Position numbers and translations under genes: made by a program. The notes beneath the pieces were generated by a model that was not told where the DNA came from, did not search any database, and saw nothing but the letters and a program-made list of their open reading frames with translations. From Rhyacophila brunnea (taxonomy: Eukaryota; Arthropoda; Insecta; Trichoptera; Rhyacophilidae): a stretch of DNA of 64,000 nucleotides. Shown here piece after piece: positions 22,238 through 34,564 of the stretch; position 1 is the first letter of the stretch, and each line of letters opens with the position of its first letter. Location: contig JAGYXB010000567.1 in the NCBI GenBank assembly GCA_022495005.1, forward strand, positions 1 to 64,000, in the 5' to 3' direction.

Positions 22238-24895
22238 TATAATATTATATATTTGGCTATATGTAAATTGTTTTATTATTTAATTTAAATGTTTACTAAT
22301 ACTTCTCATGCATTCCTATTGGCTTGCACATGACTGAAACTTACTCTATAAAATCATACAATCAAACTGAAGATGATCTCAATTAAGTAAAATAAAACAC
22401 AATATGCAATCACCAAATCACATTTATCTTTGATATCACAATCTGCAATATGACCACATAATGTATTTATGATCAGGACAGGTTTCGTCCGCTCCAATAT
22501 GACATATTCAATGAATACAAAATACCTATAAACTCTTATTGTTTAGTTCTAAAAATTTTATGTTATTTATTGAAAGCATGTTATTGTAAATTCTCTGTTC
22601 AAACTTCACAGAATACATTACATAATATAATCGTAGTTATAGAGGCTATATAAAAATAAATTTAAGCGGACAAAACCGGTCCTGACTCCCGAGTATTATT
22701 AAAAAGTGTGGAAGATTTCAAATTTAATCAAAAGTAATCCATCACCATATTGCACAATTATGTGATGTCAAAGATAATATCTTACATACGATAAGGCGAT
22801 ATTACATAATTTCAAGATTTTACATTTTTAGACGTTTTCCATCTGGTAAATGTTATTGAAATACTACTTATTTGATGGTATAGTTTATAAACGTATGTTT
22901 TAAACTTCTAGAACAGTTAAATAAACAGGACAAAAACCAATGATTACTTATTTTACTACTTATTGGCAAAGTTAACACGTCATTATACTGTGAATTGAAC
23001 CAATGACAAATTATGGTAATGAAATCGATAAAATAAGCGAAATACAAAAATAGTATATAACCAAGAATGGGGAAAATTAAGAATTCTTGTGAAGACAGAA
23101 AATCTAGTTTTTTTTTTTTTTTAAATAAGCGTTATTTATTTACAAATTACAATTTACAATTTACAAAAAAAAACGTATTCAGAATAAAATTGTCCTCGTG
23201 AAGGACGTGAAGATTTATAAATAGGGTTTTTATTAAAATGACAATTTACCTTTAGAAAACAGGTATAAAACCAGTCGCTGCGAAGTTAGCAAATAACAGG
23301 ATACCATATGCTCAGGCAGATAACTTCATACATATCAATAAGCCAAAACCGCAACGACAAAAAAAGAACAAAGTCATTACGTCGACATTGGTTCAACAAC
23401 ATATTTTGTAAGCATGCATAAGTATACTTACGACAAATACCTGCATTCGCTTCAGTAAATTACATGTATGAATGCACGCCGAGAAATCGAAAAATATAAA
23501 ACGTCAAAAGTGCCCACGGCAAAGCGTGAACGAACGCCCTTTTATAAAACGAAACAAGTCGACGCCGAATAACCAACCGAAAGCCGTTGCAGCTTCGACT
23601 ACGAAAATCTGCCTCATACGACATTCTTCCACGCGTACTTTAACAGCGACGTTATCTGACGGAAAGGTAAAACGCATTTAAAGCATACAAATTGAATGTA
23701 ACTTAGGACGTTATAATGATGCTCTTGTGCATTGAATATTCAAGGGGTTCATAATCGAAACGTGGTATAAACCTTTGGGAATGACGGTTTAAAACTTTTA
23801 TACAGTGCTTGATATTGTGAATTTGTATGGGGAGTGCAGAACAAAAAAGGAGTTCCAGGGTAAATAAATTACGCTGATACATTGCCGACTCAAGTAGAAA
23901 GCCGATACATTCACAACGACTGGTCCTAGTTTTTCCGCCCCTCCCGTTGTTGTCTATAGATGACCTTTCATTGGTCTATAGAGTGCTCATACTGACGCGT
24001 CTGTCGTGTTCACACAGGGAATGGTTTGATTTGGATAGATGAGTTACATGATAAATAATACACTAGCATTTACACACCTTCTACAAATGTAATGCATAGA
24101 TCAACGCTACATATTTTTTGGAAATCGATATTACCACCGGTTTTTGTGTGAAGGACTAGTCTGACTTTTGACAGCTGATGAATAACAGGAACGTATATTA
24201 TTTATAAATAACACTGATAGATTCATATACTTGATTTGAGATTTTTTTATAATTCAATTTAAAACGAGAAATGGCGAATTAATATATCAAGTGTCAAATA
24301 TGATTTTGACAGCTGAATAGTGGACCACTCGTTGCATGTGCAAAAAGATATGTTCAGGCTTTATTAATCTAATGATGGCGCTGGCTGATATCATTTTACA
24401 TTGCGAGAGGGGGGAAACGAATAGCACTGAAACTTGAAAGCAAAACATCTCCTCGGTTCTTATCGCAGCCGTGCGCAGCTGTCGTGTGTCGCTCTTCAAA
24501 ATGGCTTCCAGTTTCAATTATCCGCGAGCGAAGGAGATAAATGACGACCCTACTTTAAATTCTTAGCAGCGCAATTTGGCGAACAAATAATAATAATAAA
24601 AAAGACCTAGTGTGATAAATTGAAGGTCTTAAATTGTTAAGAGGTCCGCTGAAGGCATAATTACCGACGCCCCGAGGCAAAACAGTGTCTTCTCCGAAGA
24701 ATGCGGTTCGCAAAACAAAAATTTAAATAACCCAGTCAAGCGACATTATTAATTAATCATTAGAAAAAGATTTTTGATTCTCAATAATATTATATCGTGA
24801 CCACAAATTCAACGTACCGAATTAATCATTTAAATGTCATCGTACATTATTGCCAAAGATTTATTTACATTTACAATTTTTTACATGTTTATTAA
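22238..24895. other. Gene-free stretch
   Basis: AT-rich to about 23260. From 23260 to 23690 and from 24380 to 24560 the composition is more balanced, with CpG dinucleotides (for example cgtcgacattgg, ccgcgagcgaagg). These could be unique host sequence such as a regulatory region. Frames of 69 and 76 codons there have no motif or splice context. Confidence 0.3.
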
Positions 24896-24898
24896 CGA

Positions 24899-25090
24899 AG
24901 CCCTCGTAGTCCAGTGCGTAAGGCGCTGGCCCTTCATCCGGAGGCTCCGGGTTCGCCCGGTGAGGTCACAATAATATAGTTATGAAATTTTCTCAAAGTA
25001 TGGATGATTGTTTCACTTATATTACTAACTACACACTGTCAATGGGCCACATCCACATGACATATAATATATTATGTACCTAAGTATATA
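24899..25090 (+). mobile_element. tRNA-derived SINE, second type, copy 1
   Basis: The tRNA-like head at 24899-24969 has tagtccagtgcgtaaggcg (A-box region) and gggttcgcccggtgagg (B-box region), then cacaataat, a body with tttctcaaagtatg, and caatgggccac near the end. The same layout occurs at 55088-55290. The imperfect acceptor stem and the shared body favour a SINE over a functional tRNA gene. Confidence 0.65.
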
Positions 25091-25284
25091 TATTTTTATT
25101 CTTACTGTTTATCTTTCAATCAACTTTCTTATTTACAATCATGCAGGGTTAAAATATATATAAAATATGAAAGATAAATTTTGAAGTTCAATAAAGAATG
25201 AAATTGAAAAAAATATATCGTCACTGTACAGGCCAATTAGGTGGCCATACACGTACAATTTGAGTAGCAGGTTGAACATGGCAC

Positions 25285-25394
25285 AGACAATAACTGTACG
25301 TTAGTGGGCACATCACAGATCAGTTCAAACTACCCCATTTAAATCTGTCGAACTGTCACAGACGTGCCCATATTATACGTACAGTTATTGTCTC
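25285..25394. repeat. Inverted repeat, probable small MITE
   Basis: Arm agacaataactgtacgt at 25285-25301 and its exact complement at 25378-25394, with an inner matching pair gtgggcac/gtgccca. The flanking bases continue to pair loosely (ggcac/ctggc). No target duplication could be fixed. Confidence 0.6.
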
Positions 25395-25869
25395 TGGCAG
25401 AGCAAGTGTCAAAAACTGTGGAGGTTAGGTTCGCGGAGATAATTACACAGGGGTAGTGTTTAAATTAGTTTAAAGTAGGGTATACTTGAACGATATTGAT
25501 ACACGAATTATTTTACTTTAAATTTTTTGAATGATTATAATTGTTTTTATTAGAAACAAATTGACATAAAATACACACCAATGACGTTGGTAAAATAAAT
25601 CACGATTTCACTAGTGGATTGTGTATTTTATCGATTCACCGAAACAATCTTACCTATAAATACACATTCGTGTAAATATAAAATATGACCTATAATCTTT
25701 TCTTTTGAATAAATTATTCCCTTTAATGGACATATGAGTCTGTATTTAACTATTTGGTAATATTTTTAGAATACGGCAATATTTATAAATTGATTTTATA
25801 TACATTAAATTTAAAAATCCCACAAAATTATATTGACAGCAATCATTAGTACTTATAATAATAAATAAA
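25395..25869. other. Gene-free AT-rich stretch
   Basis: No frame, repeat or signal recognised. Confidence 0.3.
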
Positions 25870-25871
25870 TA

Positions 25872-26231
25872 CAGTATAACCTCGTTTTTACGTGCCCGGA
25901 ATTCACGTTTTCCCGGCAATTGCGTGTATTTTTTTCAGTCCCGATGTATTTCAGTACATTTAATACCCGCATTTACGTTTTTCTTTCCCGCGATTTACGT
26001 CGGAAATATTCAAAATATGCGAGTTACGCGCACTTGACAATGATTGGGTCGTGACATTCGAACGATTTTTCAATAAAAATTTTAATTGAATGTTGTTTTT
26101 AATAAAACGTTATTTTTTTAGAAACATAAAATTTAAATGTTCTTTTTTTCAATACCCCCCTTTTACATTTTCCCTCCAATTAGGTTTTTTTTCTTCAGTC
26201 CCTTAAAAAACGTAAAATAGGGGTTATACTG
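25872..26231. mobile_element. pogo/Tigger-like MITE
   Basis: The ends are cagtataacctcgtttttac and its mirror gtaaaataggggttatactg, each flanked by TA (25870-25871 and 26232-26233). Inner repeats read cccggaattcacgttttccc and tttacattttccctcc. CAGTATAACC-type ends and a TA duplication are typical of pogo/Tigger. No transposase frame. Confidence 0.8.
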
Positions 26232-26233
26232 TA

Positions 26234-28420
26234 ATAATAAATAAATTTGAAGCATTATTTTATTATTTATTGTAATAAAACGTTTTCGGTTTGTGAATAA
26301 ATAATAACTTAAACTATTGAAATTTAAGTACCTATATGATTATTGCAATATTTACTTAAATTTTTAGCACCTATTTTTGGTTTTTTTAGCACAAATGAAA
26401 TTTTAATAACATATTTTCCAATTACATCTACATATTTTAGGTAGGTACCTATGATTCATTTTTTAGCACCTAAAAATCCTAAACCTAGTAATATACGTAA
26501 GTATAACCATTTCACCATATTCACAACACTTAGCAATTATTATAATTATATACTCGTAATTTCAAAACGGTCTGCCAAATCTGGTAAATCTGTAATTTAC
26601 ATAGTATTTATTATCTACTCGATAATTTGACATAAAATAAGAATTGATTAAAAATATTTTTTATCGACTGATAACTGTACAACATTAATTTAGATTTTAC
26701 ATAATTATTATTAAAACTTATCGACAGTATTCGTGAAACAATAAACCTTGGAAATTATAATATCTTCACAGCTTTGGTACATTCCAATGCAGTGACAATA
26801 TTGAATAGCCACTTCGACTGTGAACAGACAACTTAACATTAATGGAAAAAATAAACATACATTGTGTGAATTTTATGGTCAGTATTTTTTGTTATTTATT
26901 GCTATATCTAATTGGCATACTAGAATAATATTTTTCCCAATCTGTTTAAATATTATTTTTATTTAGGTAATCAATGAATAAATCTATTATAAAAATTCAG
27001 GAATGTGAATTTAAATTAATAATAGGTAATTGACCATTTATGCAAATCAATAACTACGCCTTTTAATAAATAAACACGTATTATTTTCTATTAAACATAC
27101 ATAATTTTAAAACACGTCAGAGATAATATTATAATATATAAGCTTTAGGAAAAATCTTTTAGAAAACAATACGACACCCAGGAGGATTCGAACACGCCCG
27201 GGGTTAGTAATTGAGGTACATAATTAATACTTTGATTTAAAATACAAAACCCGACTGCCAATAATAACAACATTTAGAAAGCATTTCAAAGAATATTGTA
27301 AAAACCGCTAATCAACTTTGCTGCAATTAGATAGAACTGTGGTCAAAAGCACACGGGCGCGAATTCTGGGGGGCGCGGGTTTTTTCAAAAGACTTTTGCT
27401 AGTGGTTATATTATAATTCTCTGACGTGTTTTCAAATTATGTATGTTCAATAAAGAATGTTACATTCTAAAATCTTGTGAATTAGCTAGTCGTTAAATGA
27501 AAGAAATAGTTTATTACATATTTTTATTGAATCAATCTAACATTGTTACTTAAAAATAACCACTGTATTTTTAAACATAACACTCACTACAGGCGCGTAC
27601 ACAGGGTTTTCGTTCCCGGCATCAGCCCCCCCCCCCCCCCAGAATAAAAATTATTTAGGTAAATGGAATATAATTTGTTCTTAACTCTTCGCCAGAACCT
27701 CATTAATGAGGGTCGTGACTCATGCACGTGGCCACTAGTGGACCTTGTACTCATACATTTCTGAGACTATCTAGGCGTAAGCGCATTCAATGTTTGTTTT
27801 AATATTCCGATGCGCCATGTCTTAAAGACGAGCCCACGCGGACGACACAAACGATCACCAACTATATAAATAATTATGTTAAACAACGCACATTCGATAA
27901 TCACTTGTGGATACGACAAGCTCGCAATAAATCGTAGGTGAAGACCCATATACCTACATACAGGTCTGATGTTTATAGCTAGACTCACAGTGTGGAGTAT
28001 CTGGGTATGGATAATGTACCTGTAAAAGCGCGGTATCCCGCGGTTGAAGCTGCGAGAAGCTATACGCAGTGGGTGGGGTAAATGTGGAAGCCAGTGACAC
28101 CTACTGGATACTTTTTATGTCACCTTTAAAATATGCAGGTAAATAATTAATATAATTACAAACATTTTATGTAAATTGGCGATGTCAAATTTTAATTCAT
28201 CAATATAAAAAAAAACAAATTCAAGAACAGAGCATGTCCAGTGATTAAAAACCGGATTTCGCGAGAAATCGCATGAGCCATTTTGGTGGTTTTTAAAATG
28301 CTTAGTTTTATACACTTCAACTACCTATTCATAATTTGATGACTTAATTTAATAGCTGGGTGATAAATTTTTACCTACTTTATTGTATTAATTTATTATA
28401 TAAGTTTGAATTAATTGTGC
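26234..28420. other. Gene-free AT-rich stretch
   Basis: At 27626-27640 there is a run of 15 C preceded by caggcgcgtacacagggttt, which resembles the end of a decayed hAT element. A block at 27400-27545 (ttttcaaattatgta, ttcaataaagaa) recurs at about 33040-33180. A tRNA B-box-like gattcgaac at 27186 is too incomplete to call. Confidence 0.35.
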
Positions 28421-28535
28421 CTGAAGATGCCGAAAGGCGAATCCCGGGTCGCAGAAAAAGACTCAAATGGAATAGTACAAAACTGAAATCCATTACAATT
28501 TAAATTCCATCAAGTACCTTTCGTCGATACTATTA
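28421..28535 (+). repeat. Interspersed repeat shared with 62081-62175
   Basis: aaatggaatagtacaaaact and attccatcaagtacctt followed by tcgatactattaat recur near 62092-62175. The start (gcctgaagatgccgaaaggc) resembles a sequence common at 3' ends of some retroelements, including Penelope-like elements; that link is a guess. Confidence 0.5.
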
Positions 28536-28584
28536 ATATTATGAATTGTTATAATGTATAATATTATTAATTATAATCAGCCAC

Positions 28585-28905
28585 CAGTGACGTCCCTAGA
28601 CAAAATGCCGCCCCTGGGCAGCGCCATAATGCCGCCTCATTTTTTTATACAATATTTTTATCACCCGTGTGTCGTTTCTGGTCACCAAGGACGTCGTGGA
28701 CCCGACAAAAAAAATAAAGTACTGTTAAACCTTTTGTGCTAATTAATACATTTTTTCGAACCAGTGAGCTGAATTATTGAAAGGAAAGATATTTTCGTTA
28801 AGTTATTTCTATATATACCAAATGATTCTCCTCTGTTTGCCGCCCTTTAAGTAACTGCCGCCCCCAAGCGACGCCCAATCTGCCTACCCCCACGGAACGT
28901 CACTG
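28585..28905. mobile_element. hAT-like MITE (cagtgacgtccctag family)
   Basis: The ends are cagtgacgtccctag and ggaacgtcactg. The flanks are cagccac at 28578-28584 and 28906-28912, exact for 7 bp and probably the remains of an 8-bp duplication. Both ends contain gccgcccc-type blocks. A diverged left end lies at 63009-63075. Confidence 0.7.
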
Positions 28906-28912
28906 CAGCCAC

Positions 28913-29554
28913 GAAAATCGAGCCTGTGACCCACCAGTCAAGAAACAAGCACTCCGATCTCTGCTCCACGGCGAGCACAAGTTTATACGAAGAAATAAAT
29001 CCCCGGATAATACAAACAAAATTTAAATCAGATTCATATATTATATTATAAAAAGAATCTTTATAAAATCAGTAGCATTTAAAGTATTATACGATTAAAA
29101 AAATAGATATAATTCCAAAATTTAATTGAAATGCAATCTATTCGGCGAGTAATTTAAAATTGTAATAGATTATTTCATCATAATACGTGATATTATACTT
29201 AATATAATGTTTATGGACGGTCTTACGAAATCGCCACGCTCTAAGCCGGTGAAAGTTAATTGAATATTTTATTATCTCACACAAAAGCTTGTGTTTTTTT
29301 TCAATTGCGTTTACATATTAATTACTGATTAATTACAAAGGAATTAATTCGAATTAATTAAAACGTTAATAAGCGATTTATTAATTGGGAGAGGAATAAC
29401 AATTTATTTTTTATAATAAATAACTCAAGAGTTGTTGGTGAGTTTTATATCTGTGTAGGTATATTCTTCATAAATTATTATATTCAAATATAGAACATTA
29501 TAAATGAAAGATCAAGGGACAAAAATTGTAACCAAATTTGAATTAAGACAATTA
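28913..29554. other. Gene-free AT-rich stretch
   Basis: 29300-29400 is dense in attaatta-type sequence. No other feature. Confidence 0.3.
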
Positions 29555-29812
29555 GTCAGCTGAATGCAGAACTACTCTAACTTAAATTTGAAATGTTCTG
29601 CAGAGTTTTTTGAAACAGCCTACTTCAGTTGTTTATCATTTATATAGACAAGTGTATGCACCATTTATTTCATCAATAATCCTAGTAAAATATGATGAAT
29701 ATTATATCTATCCGTAAAGATAATAATTAAATAATTTTAGGAAGTTGTTTCAAAACAAATCTCTCCTCAAAAATTTCAAATGTGAGTTAGAGTAGTTCTG
29801 CATTCAGCTGAC
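29555..29812. mobile_element. MITE with about 70-bp terminal inverted repeats
   Basis: The left arm gtcagctgaatgcagaacta continues with ctctaacttaaatttgaaat. The right arm is its mirror and ends agtagttctgcattcagctg. The centre is unpaired AT-rich DNA. An end fragment of the same family is at 51910-51970. The target duplication is unclear. Confidence 0.7.
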
Positions 29813-31670
29813 GAATTGATATTACTAGATACATAAGGATTATTACTCCAAATTTGGTCTTGACATCCTGAACTTCTCAATAATAACAATATCAATATGT
29901 TTTTTTTTTATACATGAATGATTGAAGAAAACACAAATCATTATTCATTGAAAATACATAACTTTAAAAAAGTTAATAGACAATGTTGACGGAATTTGAA
30001 AAAATGTTATGGGTATGTAATATTATTTCTAGATAAGTGAAAAAACATATTTAAAACATCTTTGATTGCAGACGTAATATTTCTGTATTATTAATTGAAT
30101 GGTAGAACTCCATTATAATGGTTTTAGAAATAAAGTTATTTTTTGTTAATTCTACGATAATTAAGTATTTGAATTAAGTACCTGCTTATGTTGATAGCTG
30201 TTTCAGCCTACGAACCCATCTTCGGAAAGGTTTTCGATATCTGATGTTAGAGATTCGGACAAAACTGTTCCAAAAACCTGACATGGATAATAATATAAGT
30301 AACCCACGTTAATACCACAACGCTAAAATTGCCAAATCCTAAATCCCTTCAGTCGGGCTGAACAACGTTCATGTGACTCTTTCTAGCTCGACGATTTCAA
30401 TGATAGAAACTTTGTACAGGTTTTATTGGCATTAAAGGTTATTTTTAATTACATTTATGGCATTTCTATGGTTTAACTTAATATACCGCGGTACTTCTTC
30501 CTTCTTTCCTCAACGTTTCGGACTCGTTGCAGAGGCCATTATCAAGAGATATGTGTCATGATGAAGTGTAGCGTAGGCATGACCCCCACATCCTGAAGCG
30601 GGCCCCCAGACCAGAATCTTTGTCAGCTCCCCCTACATATCGCTAGAGTTAAAAGCAGTGTGACGCTCTACAGAAACGTTTTCCAAATGATGTTCGAGGT
30701 AAAATTAAGGCTATTTAGTGTATTTTTCAATAAATCCACTTGAGTTATGAAGTTTTCGAATATCGACACACAAAATCAAAATTTTCATCACATATTCACA
30801 TATTTTAAAATGTCAATAATCGTTAAGTAAAATAGCCGCAGGCGACTTTTTTTTACAATAATACTATACATACAATAATTTGATGTGTGTTTATCTCACT
30901 TATACGGTAGACGCGCCACACTGTCCTAGTCCATAGCCCTGTCAGCCTCCCCTTGTGGGGGCCATGAGTGTAGGTGCATGAATGCAAACAAGTTTCCGGA
31001 CACGGTTTTGTGGATATATTGTTTGTTGCAGTTTTCCCAATCGTATACTGAAGTAATTGTCGAGTTTCTAGAAAAAGTCTTGCAATTAAACTGGAGACCG
31101 CAACCCATAGGTTGGCAACCTGTGCACGTTACAATAAGAATGTTCAAGAACAGTGTTTAAATAATCAGGTACAACGATAAAAAGCGTTGATTGAAATGTT
31201 CAATGCATAAAATTTGTAAATACAATTAATTATAATGGCTTATTTATGTATCTTGTTTTAGTGTATCCTTGTGAATTATTACGCCTCGCACAATGGGAAA
31301 ATATGCTAATATATTGTATGTACAAGGCGGAGTTCAAAGAATTATAGAAAACAGGTTTCTGCCAAGTGATTTATATGAGAGTCGTTGAAAGAAATTTAAT
31401 ATCCACAACTCGAATATGCGAGTATCAAAGTTAATACACTTACACAGATGTCCACCAATTTAATATAGGACTCACTAAACTAAACCCACTAAACACAATA
31501 GGAAGGTATAAAAATGGCTAAGCCCATCATAATTTCACCTATTCTTTGAAATGGTGGCAATGAACTAATCTTTGTTAGAAAATAATATCTAAATACTTAT
31601 ATATTTTATGAGTAGTGTTATATATAAATATATATCTATCTAATAAAATACGAATCAGAGTCTCTTATCT
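29813..31670. other. Gene-free stretch
   Basis: Mostly AT-rich. The part near 30490-30560 (ctcaacgtttcgg, gcagaggccattatcaagag) resembles retroelement 3' regions. Overlapping frames of 73 and 60 codons at 30926-31160 have no motif. Confidence 0.3.
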
Positions 31671-31757
31671 GGTTACGTGTAAATAAATTGTACGTATTAC
31701 ATTTCGCCCTAGCTTAGTTCACCGTGAGCCATCTTGCCGGAAATAGATGGCCATATA
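31671..31757 (+). repeat. ggttacatgtaaattgtac family, solo end
   Basis: ggttacgtgtaaataaattg then tagttcaccgtgagcc and gccggaaatagatggcc match 1292-1370 and the end at 10254-10333. Confidence 0.5.
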
Positions 31758-31879
31758 ACATTGAGATAAAAAATGACGTGTTGTTCGTGGAGCATTGCAC
31801 ACAGTAATGTTCCAATTTTATTAAATTCAATAATTAATAAATATCTGATAATAACGCTGTCATCAGTATCATACAGTTA

Positions 31880-32088
31880 TAGGCCATCCATGGACTGAAA
31901 CCGTATGTGGTTTCGAACCGTGTGCCATACTAAGCTTATCTTTTCTGTTCATGGAAATATATTTTCACAAAGTATATTATAAGCATCAGATCGTATCCGT
32001 TTATGTTTATAGCATACACACAAAAATCATAAGTTTAGTATGGCACATGGATCTAAACCGCATACGGTTTCAGTCCATGGATGGCCTC
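31880..32088. mobile_element. Harbinger-like MITE (gaggccatccatggactgaa family), copy 2
   Basis: The ends are taggccatccatggactgaa and its mirror ttcagtccatggatggcctc, flanked by TTA at 31877-31879 and 32089-32091. The arms also pair through aaccgtatgtggttt and a catactaagcttat block. The 107-codon frame at 31951 starts in this element by chance and runs into the mariner relic. Confidence 0.85.
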
Positions 32089-32092
32089 TTAG

Positions 32093-32795
32093 GTTTGATA
32101 ATTACGAGTACCTACCATCGTCGTCTCACGTCCAATTATGGTGATGTGATGAACCAGCGGAAAGTCAGGAAGTGGTGTACTGAGTTTTCGAGTGGAAGAA
32201 CGAGTGTTCATGATGTGGAGGGGAGAGGAAGGAGGTCCTCAATTGGTGACGTTTTGTTGCAAGAAAATCAATGAAAAAGTTCCGTCTGACAATCCGTGAG
32301 CTCGCAATTTTGATCCCAGACATCAAGTAAGTCTACCATACAAACGATTTTGAGGAAAAAATTGGGGTACGCAAAGGTGTGCTCGTTGGGTATCCAAAAT
32401 GCTGACGGAAGCTCACAAACAAAATCGTGTGAAAAGCGCCTAGGTCTTTTTTTAACCTTTTGGTCTCATTCAAATGGGGTGTTCTCCGTAGCCCCGACCT
32501 GGCGCCGAGTTATTTCCATCTTTTTCTTCACCTGAAGCAACATTTGGCTGGAAAACGCTTCAAGACTGACGAGGACGTGGAGGAAAAGGTGAGAACATTT
32601 TTGAGGACGGCGGAGTTCTACAAGGGAATCAAAATCAAGGACCTAGTGCCACGGCTCACCAAGTGCATCGATCGTAACGGGGACTACGTCGAAAAATAGT
32701 GGGATACGTACCTAAAATTTCGTGTTTTTTTATAAAAATAAAATTTTCCTGATTTTTTAAATAATAAAGGTCTCCAATTTTGGACAACCCTCGTA
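32093..32795 (+). pseudogene. Dead mariner-type transposase
   Basis: Three short stretches are in mariner order. First is a helix-turn-helix region reading VRKWCTEFSSGRTSVHDVEG. Next comes FRLTIRELAILIPDI, then, after a frameshift, GYAKVC and KMLTEAHKQNRV. Last is SPDLAPSYFHLF with HLAGKRF, LVPRLTKCIDRNGDYVEK and a stop at 32697-32699. The usual third catalytic aspartate of the LAPxDYHLF motif reads Y here, and the part with the first two aspartates is largely deleted. The 3' end (ttttggacaaccctcg) may be the right terminal repeat. The left end was not found, and a MITE lies immediately upstream. Clearly inactive. Confidence 0.85.
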
Positions 32796-33191
32796 AATAT
32801 TCTTTCATAGATACTAAATGGATAAATACTTACAGATGAAAGCGATCGTTATTAACACTCCCGTTACTGAAAAGTCACCTTAAATTACCCAGCCCATTAA
32901 ACTGAAAATATCTGCAAATCAATGTTTTAGCTATTCTTCGAATCAACAATATTACATATTATTATATTCAAAATAGATAGGTAGCTTAAAAGATAATGCC
33001 ATCTATTTTGATGTATTTTATTCAAAAAGATTATTTCAAGTGGTTATAATATATTTCTCGGAAATGTTTTCAAATTATGTACCTATGTTCAATAAAGAAA
33101 GCCACATTTCGCCTATTCGTTGAAAAAATAATAGTTTATTAAGTGAGATATTCTTACTTAAATATATTATTATTACTACATTTTTATTAGC
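32796..33191. other. Gene-free AT-rich stretch
   Basis: Contains a block at about 33040-33180 similar to 27400-27545. No frame. Confidence 0.3.
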
Positions 33192-33665
33192 TCGTATTCT
33201 TGTTTGTCCAGTACAATTTTTTTCTTGTTTGTCCAAGATTTGTATTGGACGATTGGAGATTTTTAACTAACTTCCCGACTAGCTAGACATTTGAAACTTG
33301 TAGAATATACCAGAACACGACGACAATGCATTCTTTTAATACTTTTAGCCATATTTAAACAGAATTGAATTCATTTTCAGTTAATTCTGTTTTGTATGGA
33401 AAGTTATTTCGGAAAAAATTCGTAAAAAGTAAAACACTATTATTGGTTGCTAATGGGGTCCTAGCAACTAAATTACTATGGAAATCAATATGAAATGTCA
33501 AAATCATTTTTCAGTATTCTATATTTATTCAGTACTTATTTCTATCAAGTACAAAAAAAAGTATTTATTAATTCATATAATTGTCAAGTTTATAATGATT
33601 CAACAGAAAATTTAAAAACGTGGTATATAAAAAGTTCTTTTTATCATGTAATTATTTTAATTGAA
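33192..33665 (+). repeat. Interspersed repeat, copy 2 of a roughly 450-bp pair
   Basis: Same blocks and order as 21057-21480, with a short duplication near the start (tgtttgtccagtac ... tgtttgtccaagat) and small indels. About 12 kb separates the copies. Confidence 0.7.
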
Positions 33666-34040
33666 GTTTAAATAAATAATATTTTTTGCGTTGATGTAAA
33701 AGTCTTAAACGTTTGCTAATATAAATAATTATAAGAGCTAAATATAATAAACATAAAGGCTTTCGTTTATTCTGATTTCGTCTTCAGCGGACGCGGACGA
33801 TGGCAGTAATATATAAAAAAAAACGTCGGAGCTTTGTGTCAAAAGCTAGGCGTCCCTTTTTATTCAAATTGGATCAGCAGGGGTTGGGGGGTTCTTATAC
33901 TTTCTTTCACGTGAATTATTTTCAGGGCTACACCCATATCAGAGGCTATTTTTTTTAACATGGTGCAAAGAAAACCATAATAGTATGCTGACGAATCATG
34001 CTATGAAACACATGAGTTTTTAATGTTTGACAGTCTTTTC
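33666..34040. other. Gene-free AT-rich stretch
   Basis: No feature recognised. Confidence 0.3.
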
Positions 34041-34564
34041 GCGGGTCTATTCTATACAAAAGGCGACTATCGACCGCTAACGTGCTAAAGTGATAATGTG
34101 TTAGTATTATTTTGTTACATACATTTTATATTGAAATATTATAATTGTAATTGTATTGTTATCAGTTAAGCCTCAATTACATTGAGCTTCTTTACGAGCT
34201 GTGTGTTGGCGAATTTATATTCTGCCTGTAAAGTCGCCCAGTGTAATCATCGAACAAGCTAACATGTTCGATGATTACACTGGGCGACTTTACAGGCAGA
34301 TTATAAATTCGCCAACAAACAGCTCGTAAAGAAGCTCAATGTAATTGAGGCTTTAATCAGTCGAAACTGTCTCTCTCTCTCTCTCTATCGCTCATGCAAA
34401 TTTTAGCACAGGCAGGGGGCATGCCGTTAAAATATATCATTTATTGCAACAATTAATACCGGATAATTATAATTGTTATAATACGTGTTAATAATTTGAT
34501 ACAAACATACCCTAGTTAGCGGTTTTAGCGGACGAAAGCAGCCTTTTGTATAGAATACACCCGC
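34041..34564. mobile_element. Fold-back MITE (gtgggtctattctat family), copy 2, with nested hairpin
   Basis: Ends gcgggtctattctatacaaa and its mirror tttgtatagaatacacccgc enclose the family blocks cgaccgcta, gtgataa and gatacaaacataccct. The copy is longer than its relatives because an independent 184-bp hairpin element sits at 34169-34352. A short (TC)n run lies at about 34370-34386. Confidence 0.75.
34169..34352. mobile_element. 184-bp hairpin element with 88-bp arms
   Basis: The left arm starts agcctcaattacattgagct and the right arm is its reverse complement, ending gctcaatgtaattgaggct. The arms are 88 bp with two visible mismatches and an 8-base loop (agctaaca). The flanks are TTA at 34166-34168 and 34353-34355, fitting a PIF/Harbinger-type insertion. 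Almost the entire element would fold as RNA. Confidence 0.9.

Noticed and set aside
24899..24969. Possible functional tRNA gene
   Set aside because: A- and B-box-like sequences are present, but the acceptor stem does not pair cleanly and a related head plus body recurs at 55088-55290, so a SINE is the better reading.
27626..27640. Functional poly-C element
   Set aside because: Homopolymer runs like this and the G run at 44251 are usual in decayed hAT-type ends and are prone to sequencing error.
29300..29400. Homeodomain-site cluster (many attaatta motifs)
   Set aside because: Such motifs are expected at this AT content; no conservation or other signal is available.
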